Source: Alcaligenaceae bacterium (GTDB taxonomy: Bacteria > Pseudomonadota > Gammaproteobacteria > Burkholderiales > Burkholderiaceae_B). From it: a DNA stretch of 64,000 bases. The stretch covers positions 1 through 64,000 of the forward strand of contig JACCES010000020.1 of NCBI GenBank assembly GCA_013416455.1. The letters are read 5' to 3'. The notes under the pieces are model-generated. The model did not search any database and had not been told where the DNA came from. It saw only the letters and a program-made list of their open reading frames with translations. Below, in pieces: positions 43,388 to 52,506 of this stretch. Position numbers and translations under genes: made by a program. Numbering within the stretch: the first letter of the stretch is position 1; each line of letters opens with the position of its first letter.

Positions 43388-44271
43388 CCCCCCCGCATTT
43401 CGCCGGACGGAACCGCATTACCGTCGTCGTGCTGACCCACAATCGCAGCGCGGAACTCTGCCGCAGCCTGGAACAGCTGCTCGCACAGCCGGAACCGCCA
43501 CCCGTCATCGTGGTGGACAACGGCAGTACCGATGGCACGGCGGGCCGCGTCAATGCCAGATTTCCGCAGGTGAAGCTGGTCAGGGCCGAATCGAATCTGG
43601 GCGCCGCCGGCCGCAACCTGGGCGTGGGGCATGTGCGCACCCCGTATGTCGCATTCAGTGACGATGACACCTGGTGGGCGCCCGGCGCCCTGCAAAAAGC
43701 GGCCGATCTGCTCGACGGACACCCGCGCATCGCCGTGCTGAATGCACGCATCGCCGTGGGGCCGGGCGCCCAGGCCGACCCCGCCTGCATGGCGATGGCG
43801 GAAAGCCCCCTCGATCGGGTGGCGGGTGTGGGCCCCATGCTGACCGGCTTCATGGCCGGCGCGGTGGCCATGCGCACGAGCGTCTTCAGGGAAGCGGGCG
43901 GATACTGGCGCGCCTTCTTCATCGGCGGGGAAGAAGCCCTGCTGGCGATGGACATTCTGGACGCGGGCTGGCGGATCGTCTATGCGCCGGCCCTGCGGGT
44001 CCACCATTGGCCTTCGCAGCTGCGGGACAGTGCGCTGCGCAACAGGCTGATCGCCCGCAACGCCATCTGGACGGCCTGGCTGCGGCTGCCATGGCGCATG
44101 GCGTGGCGGCAGACCCGCCTGTCCCTGAACCAACTGCCCTGCCGCAATCTGCGATGGCGGGTCATTGGCGACACACTGCGGGGCATGGCCGCGGTTCTGC
44201 GGAAAAGACGTGTCCTTCAGCCCGGCACCAGCTCGCTGATCGAACGGGTTTGGCGGCACGAAGCACGCTGA
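43384..44271 (+). CDS. Glycosyltransferase family 2
   Basis: 295 residues starting at GTG 43384, whose GTGA overlaps the stop of the PLD-like gene; upstream in-frame codons belong to that gene. GT-A fold: RITVVVLTHNRSAELCRSLE, VIVVDNGSTDGTAGRVNA, and the DxD-type SDDDTWWAPGAL. LTGFMAGAVAMRTSVFREAG GYWRAFFIGGEEALLAMDI is the acceptor-side motif seen in rhamnosyl/galactosyl-like GT2 enzymes. No membrane helix is visible. The sugar and acceptor are unknown; coupling with a cardiolipin-synthase-like gene hints at an envelope glycolipid. Confidence 0.85.
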   Translation: MTPPHFAGRNRITVVVLTHNRSAELCRSLEQLLAQPEPPPVIVVDNGSTDGTAGRVNARFPQVKLVRAESNLGAAGRNLGVGHVRTPYVAFSDDDTWWAPGALQKAADLLDGHPRIAVLNARIAVGPGAQADPACMAMAESPLDRVAGVGPMLTGFMAGAVAMRTSVFREAGGYWRAFFIGGEEALLAMDILDAGWRIVYAPALRVHHWPSQLRDSALRNRLIARNAIWTAWLRLPWRMAWRQTRLSLNQLPCRNLRWRVIGDTLRGMAAVLRKRRVLQPGTSSLIERVWRHEAR

Positions 44272-44385
44272 CGTCCGCGGGCGGCGCATATCGTTGTTAT
44301 TTTCACCCTCGAAACATAATATGGCGGACAGGGAAAATTTCCCGGATTCCCGCCCAGCCGTATAGAGCGGCAGCTGAAGGCGGGA

Positions 44386-44931
44386 TGGCCGTCGCCGCTC
44401 GTGCGCCGGGGCGTCATGGACCTTCAGGGCCGCCTGCTGCCGCCGGGCGAGCGCGGCGAGATCGTGGTCCAGGGCGATCTCGTTGCCAAAGGGTACTACC
44501 AGGATCCCGCCAGAACCGCCGAAACATTCAAGCAGGGGTGGCTGCACACGGGCGACGTCGGGTATCAGGATGCCGACGGCTATCTGTACATCGTCGACCG
44601 CATGAAAGACCTGATCGTCTCCGGCGGATTCAATATTTCCCCCAGCGAAGTGGAACAAGTCCTGTGGGCCCATCCGGCGGTGAACGATTGCGCCGTCATC
44701 GGCGTCCCCGACGACCATTGGGGCGAGGCCGTCAAGGCCGTGGTGGAGCTCAAGCCGGGCGCGCAGTGGGACGAAGCGCTTGCCATGGCCTACTGCCGCG
44801 AGCGGCTCGGCGGCATGAAGGCCCCGAAGACGATCGAAGTATGGGAACAGCTGCCGCGCAGCGCCGTCGGCAAGGTCCTCAAGCGCGATATCCGCGAACG
44901 CTACTGGGCCGGACGCGATACACGCGTTTAG
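44386..44931 (+). pseudogene. C-terminal remnant of an AMP-forming acyl-CoA ligase
   Basis: About 180 residues matching only the end of the ANL superfamily: LPPGERGEIVVQGDLVAKGY, HTGDVGYQDADGYLYIVDRM KDLIVSGGFNI, EVEQVLWAHPAVNDCAVIGV and the catalytic Lys in PRSAVGKVLKRDIRERYW. The larger N-terminal adenylation domain with the P-loop (SSGTTG-type motif) is absent; upstream is intergenic sequence after the GT2 gene. The fragment keeps an open frame but cannot adenylate a substrate alone. It is probably a deletion remnant. Confidence 0.75.
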
Positions 44932-44937
44932 GCACGC

Positions 44938-45086
44938 AAGCGCCGCGCGGCCGGCACGGTCAATCTCGACAATCCACTGCGCTGCGCCCACGAACTGGCG
45001 GAGACCGTATTCGATGATTGCATCGTCATCATGCAGTCCCCGGCTCCCGTCGGCACCGGCGACCGCATCGAGAAGTGGCTGAACGA
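44938..45086 (+). pseudogene. Unrecognised gene fragment
   Basis: An open frame in plus direction reads TVNLDNPLRCAHELAETVFD DCIVIMQSPAPVGTGDRIEK WLND with protein-like codon use, then runs antisense into the glycosyltransferase gene at 45087. No start codon with ribosome site is present. It looks like the tail of a lost gene next to the truncated ligase; I do not recognise the family. Confidence 0.3.
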
Positions 45087-46502
45087 TCAAAGGAGAACGC
45101 CGCCGGAAGCGGGAGCGTGCGGCTCCGCCGCATGCGCGGGCTGGTCCCGCAGGGCCGGACTTGCCCCCAAGCCCGTGGCCGGCGGCCGGATATTGTGGGC
45201 AGGCATCCGCCGTGCCCTCCCCTCCGGACGGCACAACGCCTGAAAGAGGGCGGACAGTTCCGTGCCGACGCGGCGCCAGGTGAACAGATTGCGCGCCCGC
45301 ATTGCGCCGGCCCGGCCCATCCGGGCCGCCAACTGGCGGTTGTTGGCGAGGATGGCAAGCTTCGCGGCCAGTGCGTCGGCATCCTTGGGGGGCACCAGAT
45401 AACCGGTCTCGCCATCCACCACGGTGTATTTGATGCCGCCGGTGTCGGAACCAATGACCGGGCGCCGGCAGGCCATCGCCTCGATCGACGTGATGCCGAA
45501 AGATTCATACCAGGGTGTCGTCACGAACACATCGGCGGCGCTGTAGTAGCGGCTCAATACGCCGCGTTGACGGCAGCCGGTGAACTGGACGAAATCCGCC
45601 ACCTCCTCGTCTTCCGCGAGCCGCATCAGGCGGTCCAGTTCGCCCAGGTCGCTGGCGCAGCCGCCCGACAGATCCCCGCCCACCACGCACAGGCGGGCAT
45701 TCACGCCATGAAAGCCGCGCAGGCGCGCCAGCGCCCTGATGACATTGTCTATGCCCTTGCGGGGCACCATGCGGCCGAGCTGCAGAAGGTGGAAGGTGTC
45801 GGGATCCCACCCCAGCATTTCGCGCGCGGCGCGCATATCGATGGGCGCGAGTTCGCAGGGGTCATAGCCGCATGGAACCATGCTGATGCGGCGGGGGTCG
45901 GCATCATAGAGCTCCATGAGGTCCCGCCGGTCCTGCGGGCATTCGGCAATGATGCAATCCGCATCCCGCACGATGTCTTCTTCGATGGAAAAACGGTGGT
46001 CGGAAAAACGGTCGTTCTGGGCCTGATGCAGGCGGCGTACTTTGCCCAGGGCGTGGAAGGTGACTGCAAGCGGCGTGCGGGTTTCCCTGGCCAGCGGCAT
46101 GGCCGCCAGCGCCGACATGAAGAAATTCGCGTGAATGACGTCGTATTGCATACCGTGCTCGCGCACGTAATCCTGCATGTATTCGCCGAACTGCTTCATG
46201 TAGGGCAGCAGGCATTCCTTGGGCAGGGGGCAGGCCGGCCCCGCCCGGACATGAATCACGCGCACATTGTTGTCCCAGTCCATCTGGTCGGACAGGCAGG
46301 GGTTGTCCAGCCGGGTAAAGACATCCACGCAGTGGCCCTGGCGCGCCAGTTCGCGCGCCACATTGGCCACATAGACATTCTGGCCCCCGCTGTCCACGCC
46401 ACCCAGTTGTGCCAGCGGGGACGCATGTTCGCTGACGATAGCGATCCCCTTTGCATGCTTGCCCTCCGGTTGAAGGATTCGGTGGGCACATGCAAACCTC
46501 AT
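45087..46502 (-). CDS. Glycosyltransferase family 4
   Basis: 471 residues from the ATG at 46502. GT-B fold: donor-independent N-domain IVSEHASPLAQLGGVDSGGQ NVYVANVARELARQGH, and C-domain nucleotide-sugar site VTTPWYESFGITSIEAMACR RPVIGSDTGGIKYTVVDGET (the E-x7-E motif). LLQLGRMVPRKGIDNVIRAL is the usual hinge. The LGGVDSGGQNVYV motif is seen in GT4 enzymes related to sucrose-phosphate synthases and group 1 transferases. The C-terminal ~40 residues are Pro/Ala/Arg-rich. No close operon partner; the next gene on this strand is carbonic anhydrase. Acceptor unknown. Confidence 0.85.
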   Translation of the reverse strand: MRFACAHRILQPEGKHAKGIAIVSEHASPLAQLGGVDSGGQNVYVANVARELARQGHCVDVFTRLDNPCLSDQMDWDNNVRVIHVRAGPACPLPKECLLPYMKQFGEYMQDYVREHGMQYDVIHANFFMSALAAMPLARETRTPLAVTFHALGKVRRLHQAQNDRFSDHRFSIEEDIVRDADCIIAECPQDRRDLMELYDADPRRISMVPCGYDPCELAPIDMRAAREMLGWDPDTFHLLQLGRMVPRKGIDNVIRALARLRGFHGVNARLCVVGGDLSGGCASDLGELDRLMRLAEDEEVADFVQFTGCRQRGVLSRYYSAADVFVTTPWYESFGITSIEAMACRRPVIGSDTGGIKYTVVDGETGYLVPPKDADALAAKLAILANNRQLAARMGRAGAMRARNLFTWRRVGTELSALFQALCRPEGRARRMPAHNIRPPATGLGASPALRDQPAHAAEPHAPASGGVLL

Positions 46503-46576
46503 GCCTGATTCGGCGGCGGCATGGACATCGCCGCCGCGCCGGGCCGGCGCAGGCCGCCCGGGAATGCGCGTACCGC

Positions 46577-47320
46577 TCAGCCCAGGAAGGTGACCAGCCC
46601 GTTGCCCAGGTCGTACATGGCGCCGGCGATCCGGATCTTGCCCTGCTGCTCCAGTTCGGCGAGCAGGGGGCTGTCCCGGCGTATCGTTGCGATGGTGTGG
46701 AGCACATTCGCTTGCGCCACCGCATCGACGAATTCCGGGCTGTGGCTGCTGCGCTCGCCGGCATGCTCGGCGGCGGCGACGGCCGGTTCGATGCGGCCGA
46801 GGAGGCCGGTCAGATTGCCCAGCTGCACGCCATTGATCGCCCCGGCGATGGCCCCGCAACCGGTGTGGCCCATGACCAGCACCAGCCTGGCCCCGGCAAC
46901 GGCGCAGGCGAATTCCATGCTGCCCAGCAGATCGGGCGTGGAGACGTTGCCCGCGATCCGGGCGCCGAAGATATCGCCGATGCCCGCATCGAAGATGATC
47001 TCGGCCGGAGCACGGGAATCGATGCAGCTCAGTATGACCGCGGCGGGGTACTGTCCGGAAACGGTCGCTCTTTTCTGGGCCAGGAAATCATGGGAATGCA
47101 TGGCGCCGCTGCGGAAGCGGGCATTGCCTTCGCGCAGCATGTCGACGACCTGGTCGGGCGTCATCGCATCGCGCTCCTGCTGCGAAAGGGAGGCCGCGGC
47201 CGCGTTGCCCGGAAGCAGGGCCAGCCCGGCCGCCATGGCCCCGCCGGCGCCCGCCGCGGCGGCCAGCCAATGCCGCCTGGCGGGATTCTGCGCGGATCTG
47301 TCGTTGCAGCAATCCTTCAT
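46577..47320 (-). CDS. Beta-class carbonic anhydrase, probably exported
   Basis: 247 residues. The N-terminus has a Tat-like signal (PARRHWLAAAAGAGGAMAAG ... NAAAA), suggesting a periplasmic enzyme. Zinc ligands: Cys and Asp in VILSCIDSRAPAEIIFDAG, His and Cys in VMGHTGCGAIAGAI. IGDIFGARIAGN is the substrate-side motif. It interconverts CO2 and bicarbonate. The gene is divergent from the Fur-box/OrfX-like/superoxide dismutase group at 47443-48727. Confidence 0.9.
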   Translation of the reverse strand: MKDCCNDRSAQNPARRHWLAAAAGAGGAMAAGLALLPGNAAAASLSQQERDAMTPDQVVDMLREGNARFRSGAMHSHDFLAQKRATVSGQYPAAVILSCIDSRAPAEIIFDAGIGDIFGARIAGNVSTPDLLGSMEFACAVAGARLVLVMGHTGCGAIAGAINGVQLGNLTGLLGRIEPAVAAAEHAGERSSHSPEFVDAVAQANVLHTIATIRRDSPLLAELEQQGKIRIAGAMYDLGNGLVTFLG

Positions 47321-47442
47321 GGCTTGTCCTTTTTTTTATTTATGCGGCGATGGATGGCGGGATGAGAAATCCAGGCTGATCCGGACACGGTAATTCTAAT
47401 CCGGAGATTTCCTTCATGGTAAAAAATCCATCATTTGAATTA

Positions 47443-47461
47443 AATAATGGAAATGCTTATC
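47443..47461. promoter_or_regulatory. Candidate Fur box
   Basis: A 19-mer starting AATAATGGAAATGCTTATC matches the classical Fur consensus at 14 of 19 positions by my alignment. It lies 51 bp upstream of the OrfX-like gene in an AT-rich promoter region. Confidence 0.6.
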
Positions 47462-47511
47462 ATTTTATTTATTTTTCAAGGAAGTGAAACCACGGTTGCC
47501 GGAGGGGAAAC

Positions 47512-47988
47512 ATGCAAACCACGATGCATACCGGGCCATGGCCGCCCCTGGCCGCGGAGGGCCATACGCAATGGCGGGTCGCCATCCAGCGCGGCAACCG
47601 GGCATTCGGACAAGGGGATTACGTCTGTGCCATCCATCATTACCGCTACGCCTGCACCATTGCCGATACCTTTTTCGGGCGCGCGGGCGATGCCGATTCA
47701 GGCGTGGCGGCCCTGGTGATCGCCCATCACAACCTGGCCGATGCCTGCGAGAATCTGCGCCTGCCCGGGCAGCAAGGCTGTCAACTGTGCACGGTGCACG
47801 AGCGGCTCTACCGGGCCATGGGCGACCCCTGCCTGGACGAGCCGTGGCGACAAGCGGCCTATCGTCACAGCCGGCGCACCTATGCCGAACTAGCGCGTTA
47901 TGCGGGCCGCCACCCGAAGCACCGCCGCGCCCTGGCCGCGCTGGCGCTCGACGTGGCGGGCCCGCCGTCGGCCCCGCCACTGCATTAG
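47512..47988 (+). CDS. OrfX-like hypothetical protein upstream of Mn-SOD (TPR-like)
   Basis: 158 residues, ~17 kDa, no signal peptide. Helical, with a TPR-like start (RVAIQRGNRAFGQGDYVCAI HHYRYACTIAD) and VIAHHNLADACENL; several Cys and His (CENLRLPGQQGCQLCTVHE) suggest a metal or redox role. In Pseudomonas the Fur-controlled fagA-fumC-orfX-sodA operon places a ~17-kDa protein of unknown function before Mn-SOD. The same order and a Fur box are present here, without fagA or fumC. The assignment is by context; function unknown. Confidence 0.6.
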   Translation: MQTTMHTGPWPPLAAEGHTQWRVAIQRGNRAFGQGDYVCAIHHYRYACTIADTFFGRAGDADSGVAALVIAHHNLADACENLRLPGQQGCQLCTVHERLYRAMGDPCLDEPWRQAAYRHSRRTYAELARYAGRHPKHRRALAALALDVAGPPSAPPLH

Positions 47989-48115
47989 GGACTGTTGACA
48001 CTAAAAGACGCCCCGCACTGGCAGGCGCATCGGGCGGCGGGCTTCAGGCACGCCGCATGCGGCTTGCGGAATTCCTTTTTTCTTTTGTCCACCTGACATC
48101 CAACCGGAGTCGTTC

Positions 48116-48727
48116 ATGCCTTACACATTGCCCCCCCTTCCCTATGCCTATGACGCGCTCGAACCGCACATCGACGCGCAGACCATGGAGATCCACTACA
48201 CCAAGCATCACCAGACCTACATCAACAATGTGAATGCCGCGCTGGAAGAAGCGAAGCTCGACTTTCCGCCGGTCGAAGAGCTGGTGAAGGATATCGACAG
48301 CCTGCCCGAGAGTGTGCGCGGCGCGGTGCGCAACAACGGCGGCGGCCATGCCAACCACAGCCTGTTCTGGACGGTGATGTCGCCCGATGGCGGGGGCCAG
48401 CCCGAGGGCGCGCTGGCCTCGGCCATCGACGCCGATCTGGGCGGCCTGGAGAAGTTCAAGGAAGCCTTCACCAAAGCCGCACTGACGCGCTTCGGCAGCG
48501 GCTGGGCCTGGCTGAGCGTCACGCCGCAGAAGAAACTGGTCGTCGAAAGCACCGGCAACCAGGACAGCCCGCTGATGACGGGCAATACGCCCATACTCGG
48601 CCTGGATGTCTGGGAACACGCCTATTACCTGAAATACCAGAACCGGCGCCCCGAGTACATTGCCGCCTTCTTCAACGTCATCAACTGGCCGGAAGTGGCG
48701 AGACGCCATCAGGCGGCCATCGGCTGA
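48116..48727 (+). CDS. sodA: Superoxide dismutase, Mn type (Fe/Mn family)
   Basis: 203 residues, cytoplasmic. Metal ligands: His in [20 protein letters not shown], His in [20 protein letters not shown], Asp and His in [20 protein letters not shown]. The [11 protein letters not shown] signature and length point to Mn rather than Fe. It converts superoxide to peroxide and oxygen. It lies 127 bp after the OrfX-like gene downstream of a Fur box, consistent with expression under iron limitation. Confidence 0.93.
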   Translation: MPYTLPPLPYAYDALEPHIDAQTMEIHYTKHHQTYINNVNAALEEAKLDFPPVEELVKDIDSLPESVRGAVRNNGGGHANHSLFWTVMSPDGGGQPEGALASAIDADLGGLEKFKEAFTKAALTRFGSGWAWLSVTPQKKLVVESTGNQDSPLMTGNTPILGLDVWEHAYYLKYQNRRPEYIAAFFNVINWPEVARRHQAAIG

Positions 48728-48959
48728 TTCCCGCATGCGCGGCGGGCGGCCCCCGCCGCGCGCACCGGGAACCGACCGGCGCCTTCCCGAGGGGCTTGCC
48801 CGGAAGCGCAGCGCCATGCGCGCAACGCGCCGGCGCCCCTGTGCGGAAGGCCCATTCATTCCCTTCATGAATGAGCCGCGCGAATCCGGGAACTTCACCC
48901 CTTTCCACAAGACGGGTAAAGTGGGGCTCGTCCATCCCCAAAAGAACAGGAGCAAAGTT

Positions 48960-49484
48960 GTGGCGAGAATTCCCTACGCGGATATGAATACCGAATCGAC
49001 GCGCCCGCTGGTCGACCGCATCGTCAAAGAGCGCGGCAGTGTCCTGCATCTGTATCAAATGCTGTTGCACAGTCCCCCCATCGCCGAAGGCTGGCTGAAC
49101 TATCTGACGGCGGTACGGCAGAAATCCACCCTGAACGGCGCGATCAGGGAAATGGTGATCGTGCGGGTGGCGCAGATCAACGGCGCGCAGTACGAAGCCG
49201 ATCAGCACATTCCCATCGCCCTGAAGGAAGGCATGAGCCAGCAACAGGTCGATGAGCTGGAAGACTGGCGGAACTCGGCAAGCTTCAGCCAGAAGGAACA
49301 GAGGGTGCTGGCGCTCACCGACGGGATGACGCGCAATGTGCAGGTCGACAAGCAGCTGATCGACGACCTGAAGGCCGACTTCAGCAACCAGGAGCTCGTC
49401 GAGCTGGTCGCCACCGTGGGCGCTTACAACATGGTGTCGCGCTTCCTGGAAGCGTTCGGCATCCACAGCGACGACGCGCGCTGA
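48960..49484 (+). CDS. Carboxymuconolactone decarboxylase (CMD) family protein
   Basis: 174 residues from GTG at 48960 with AGGAG 7 bp upstream; an in-frame extension to 48660 overlaps sodA and is rejected. CMD-fold motif: LNGAIREMVIVRVAQINGAQ YEADQHIPIALKEGMS. The Cys-x-x-Cys pair of AhpD peroxidases is absent, so it is not an alkylhydroperoxidase; the ELVELVATVGAYNMVSRFLE end is typical of CMD relatives in aromatic or carboxylate catabolism. Reaction unknown. Confidence 0.82.
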   Translation: MARIPYADMNTESTRPLVDRIVKERGSVLHLYQMLLHSPPIAEGWLNYLTAVRQKSTLNGAIREMVIVRVAQINGAQYEADQHIPIALKEGMSQQQVDELEDWRNSASFSQKEQRVLALTDGMTRNVQVDKQLIDDLKADFSNQELVELVATVGAYNMVSRFLEAFGIHSDDAR

Positions 49485-49556
49485 CCCGCCCCGGCCCGCC
49501 GGCCGCGGCCCGCCCGCATGGCGCGGCCGGCGGCCCTTCGGCGGGCCCGCTTTCGT

Positions 49557-50489
49557 TCAGAAGGCGACCTTGTCCGCCCCCTTCAGGCCCAGGATCTCGC
49601 GGGCCTCGTCCGGCGTGGCGACCTGCAGGCCGAGCGCCTCGGCCACCTGCCGTATGCGCCTGACCTGCTCGGCATTCGAGGTTGCCAGCTGGCCCGGCCC
49701 TATCCATAGCGAATCCTCCAGCCCCACGCGCGCGTGCGAGCCGGACGCCAGGCCGATGGTGGCCAGGGGGATCTGATTGCGGCCGGCTCCCAGCACCGAC
49801 CACTCGTAGCTGTCGCCGAACAGCCTGTCAGCCGTGCGTCGCATGTGCATCAGGTCTTCCACATGCGGGCCGATGCCGCCCAGAATGCCGAACACGGTCT
49901 GAATGAAGGGCCTGCCCGCCACCAGGCCGCGCTCGACGAAATGCGCCAGGTTGTACAAGTGGCTGGTGTCGTAGCATTCGAATTCGAAGCGCGTGCCGTT
50001 GCGGGCGCCGTTCGTCAGTATGGCTTCGATATCCTTGTAGGTATTCTTGAAGACCAGGTCGCGGCTGTTTTCCAGGTGCTGTCTTTCCCACTCGTGCCGC
50101 AGTTCGGGAAAGCGCTTCAGCATGGGGAAGAGGCCGAAGTTCATGGAACCCATGTTGAGCGAGGCCAGTTCCGGCTCGAAGACCATCGCCGGCCGCATGC
50201 GTTCTTCCACCGTCATGTGCGGGCTGCCGCCGGTGGTGATGTTGATGACGGCATCGCAGGCATTGCGGATGGCCGGCAGAAAGGGCCGGAACATTTCCGG
50301 GTCTTGTGACGGCCGCCCGTCGCGAGGGTCGCGCGCATGCAGATGCAGGACGGCGGCGCCCGCCTCGGCCGCCGCGATCGAGTCGTCGATGATTTCCTGC
50401 GCCGTCACGGGCAGGTGCGGCGACATGGTGGGCGTGTGGATGGCGCCGGTTACCGCGCAGGTGATGATGACTTTGCGTTGTGCTGCCAT
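49557..50489 (-). CDS. BKACE-family beta-keto acid cleavage enzyme (DUF849)
   Basis: 310 residues from the ATG at 50489. The family condenses a beta-keto acid with acetyl-CoA to give acetoacetate and a new CoA ester. KVIITCAVTGAIHTPTMSPH and the Zn-binding HLHARDPRDGRPSQD are diagnostic, followed by NITTGGSPHMTVEERMRPA, FECYDTSHLYNLAHFVERGL and ASGSHARVGLEDSLW. It is the last gene of a minus-strand group (SDR, SDR, TctC, BKACE), which suggests uptake of a hydroxy acid, oxidation to the beta-keto acid by an SDR, and cleavage here. The true substrate is unknown. Confidence 0.9.
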   Translation of the reverse strand: MAAQRKVIITCAVTGAIHTPTMSPHLPVTAQEIIDDSIAAAEAGAAVLHLHARDPRDGRPSQDPEMFRPFLPAIRNACDAVINITTGGSPHMTVEERMRPAMVFEPELASLNMGSMNFGLFPMLKRFPELRHEWERQHLENSRDLVFKNTYKDIEAILTNGARNGTRFEFECYDTSHLYNLAHFVERGLVAGRPFIQTVFGILGGIGPHVEDLMHMRRTADRLFGDSYEWSVLGAGRNQIPLATIGLASGSHARVGLEDSLWIGPGQLATSNAEQVRRIRQVAEALGLQVATPDEAREILGLKGADKVAF

Positions 50490-50583
50490 GAAAAAATCCC
50501 TTGATGACGGTGCCGCGCCGCCGGGACGGCGGCGCGGCTGATTGCCCGGATGCGGGCGGCGCAATGAACAGCCCGGCGCCTTT

Positions 50584-51546
50584 TTAGTTCAGGCTCTTGA
50601 TCGCCTCGGAGAACAGCCTGCGCTGATCATCGAGATAGGCCTTGTAATCCTGCGGATTCAGCAGCTTGATCTGGGCCCCGAACACAGCCAGGTTCTTGGC
50701 GATGTCGTCCCCATATTTGTCGACGACTTTCTCTGCCGCATCATAAATGGCATTCACGATCTCGGGCGGCGTGCCGGCGGGGGCCGAAATGCCGTAATAG
50801 GTGGGGCTGCCGATATCGTAGCCAAGCTCCTTCAGGGTCGGAACGTCGGGATAGGCCTTGAGGCGGGTTTCGCCGAACACGGCCAGCGGCACCAGCGTGC
50901 CCGCCTGGATATGCGCCTGGGCGGGGGCGATGGCGGTCGACGCCATGTCCACATGCCCGCCAAGCAGCGCCGTGATGGCCGGCGCGCTGCCCTTGTAGGG
51001 AATGTGCCGCCACTGCACGCCAACCGTATGGGCAAAGGCTTCGGCCAGCAGGTGGGTGATGCCCATGGCCCCGGAACTCGTGAAGGTGACCTTGTCGGGG
51101 TTCTCTTTGGAATAGTCCACCAGCTCGGTGAGCGTCTTCCAGCGGGAAGTGGCCGGCGCCACCAGCATCAGCCCGCCTTCGGCCAGCGAGGCCACCGGCG
51201 CGAAATCGTCCGGCGAATACTTGATGTCGGCGTTGGCCAGCGGCACGACCACGATGGAGCCGGGAGACGTCCCCACCAGGGTGTAGCCGTCGGGCGCGCT
51301 GGTGGCCACTGAACCCGCGCCGATGCCGCCGCCCGCGCCCGGCCGGTAGTTGAGGACGACCGGCTGCTTCAGGAATTCATTCATGCGCTCGAGAAAGGGG
51401 CGCAGCATGTTGTCGGTGTCGCCGGGCTGGAACGGAATGACGACCTGCAGGGGCCGGTCGGGGAAGGCCCCGGCGGCATGCGCGCCCGAAACCGCGATGG
51501 AAGTCATGGCGGCGGCGCCCAGCGCCGCGATCCATTTGAAGCTCAT
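50584..51546 (-). CDS. TctC/Bug-family periplasmic solute-binding protein
   Basis: 320 residues. Signal peptide MSFKWIAALGAAAMTSIAVS GAHA. Bug features: RPLQVVIPFQPGDTDNMLRP, NYRPGAGGGIGAGSVATSAP DGYTL, FTSSGAMGITHLLAEAFAHT and IPYKGSAPAITALLGGHVDM. The usual PGGxxD is here PGDTDN, a slight variation in the ligand loop. It lies between two SDR genes and the BKACE gene, so it probably captures the carboxylate that this operon degrades. No TctAB membrane genes are in the window. Confidence 0.88.
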   Translation of the reverse strand: MSFKWIAALGAAAMTSIAVSGAHAAGAFPDRPLQVVIPFQPGDTDNMLRPFLERMNEFLKQPVVLNYRPGAGGGIGAGSVATSAPDGYTLVGTSPGSIVVVPLANADIKYSPDDFAPVASLAEGGLMLVAPATSRWKTLTELVDYSKENPDKVTFTSSGAMGITHLLAEAFAHTVGVQWRHIPYKGSAPAITALLGGHVDMASTAIAPAQAHIQAGTLVPLAVFGETRLKAYPDVPTLKELGYDIGSPTYYGISAPAGTPPEIVNAIYDAAEKVVDKYGDDIAKNLAVFGAQIKLLNPQDYKAYLDDQRRLFSEAIKSLN

Positions 51547-51628
51547 GTCTGTCTCCTGTTTTTTTGGAAAAGATCCGGACCCAGAGCCTGTCTGAATCCG
51601 GGTAAAACAAAGCCGCTGCCGAGCCGGC

Positions 51629-52429
51629 TCAGTCGCAGCGTGCGCTCATTCCGCCGTCGACCACCAGTTCGGTTCCCGTGATGAAACGGGCCTCGTCGGA
51701 GGCAAGGAACAGGACGGCATTGGCGGTATCGATGCCATCGCCCATGAAGGGCAGCGGAATGCGCTTCTGCCGGCGTTCGAGCAGGCCGGCGATGTCGCCT
51801 TGCGCCTGCGCCTTTGCCAGCACGGCATCGACCAGGGGGGTATGCACCTGCCCCGGCACCACGGAATTGACCCGTATGCCGTCCTTGGCGAGTTCCACCG
51901 CGGCCACCCGGCCGTACTGGATCACGCCGGCCTTGGCCGTCGCGTAGCCGACCTGGGCGGCGCCCGTCCAGCGTATGCCGGACGTCGAGGCGATATTGAC
52001 GATGGCGCCGCCCCCCTGTTCCTTCATGATGGGGATGACCTGCTTGCCGACGATGAAGACCGTCTTCAGATTGATGTCGATCTGCTGATCCCAGTCTTCT
52101 TCGCTCAGTGCGGCGGCGCCCCCCGCCCGGGGAGCGCCCACATTGTTGACGAGGATATCGACCCTGCCGCAGGCTCGCAGGCAGGCCTCGACCATGCCCC
52201 GCACCTGGGCGGTATCGGTGACATCGCATTCGTAGGGCGTGATGGCGCCGCCGAAAGACGCCACTTTTTCCAGGGTTTCAGCCAATGCGTCGGCGCTTCT
52301 ATCCACCGCGAACACATGCGCGCCCTCTTGCGCGAAACGATAGGCAATGGCGCGGCCATTGCCCCAGCCCGGCCCGACGCAACCCGCGCCGGTCACAATG
52401 GCGATCTTGCCTTCCAGCCTGTTTCCCAT
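51629..52429 (-). CDS. Short-chain dehydrogenase/reductase
   Basis: 266 residues. Extended glycine motif TGAGCVGPGWGNGRAIAYRF, NNVGAPRAGGAAALS, Ser in NIASTSGIRWTGAAQ, Tyr-Lys in VGYATAKAGVIQYGRVA, and C-terminal FITGTELVVDGGMSARCD. The PGWGNG insertion is shared with the neighbouring SDR (52507-53301), so the two are paralogues of one subfamily. Likely an NAD(P)-dependent oxidation of a hydroxy acid in the BKACE operon. It starts 77 bp after its paralogue's stop. Confidence 0.88.
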   Translation of the reverse strand: MGNRLEGKIAIVTGAGCVGPGWGNGRAIAYRFAQEGAHVFAVDRSADALAETLEKVASFGGAITPYECDVTDTAQVRGMVEACLRACGRVDILVNNVGAPRAGGAAALSEEDWDQQIDINLKTVFIVGKQVIPIMKEQGGGAIVNIASTSGIRWTGAAQVGYATAKAGVIQYGRVAAVELAKDGIRVNSVVPGQVHTPLVDAVLAKAQAQGDIAGLLERRQKRIPLPFMGDGIDTANAVLFLASDEARFITGTELVVDGGMSARCD

Positions 52430-52506
52430 CCCCGTCCCCTTTTATCTGATGTGAATGCCGCCGGCGCGCCGCCTGGCACGGCCGTGCGGCGTGATTTCCC
52501 GGCCGG

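Noticed and set aside
47985-48003. Short repeat resembling the sequence after aapP (AGGG.CTGTTGACA)
   Set aside because: Only about 14 bases are shared with 7676-7690 and no hairpin forms here; too little to call a repeat family.
48960-49484. AhpD alkylhydroperoxidase identity for the CMD-family protein
   Set aside because: The CxxC redox pair is missing; only the general CMD fold motif is present.
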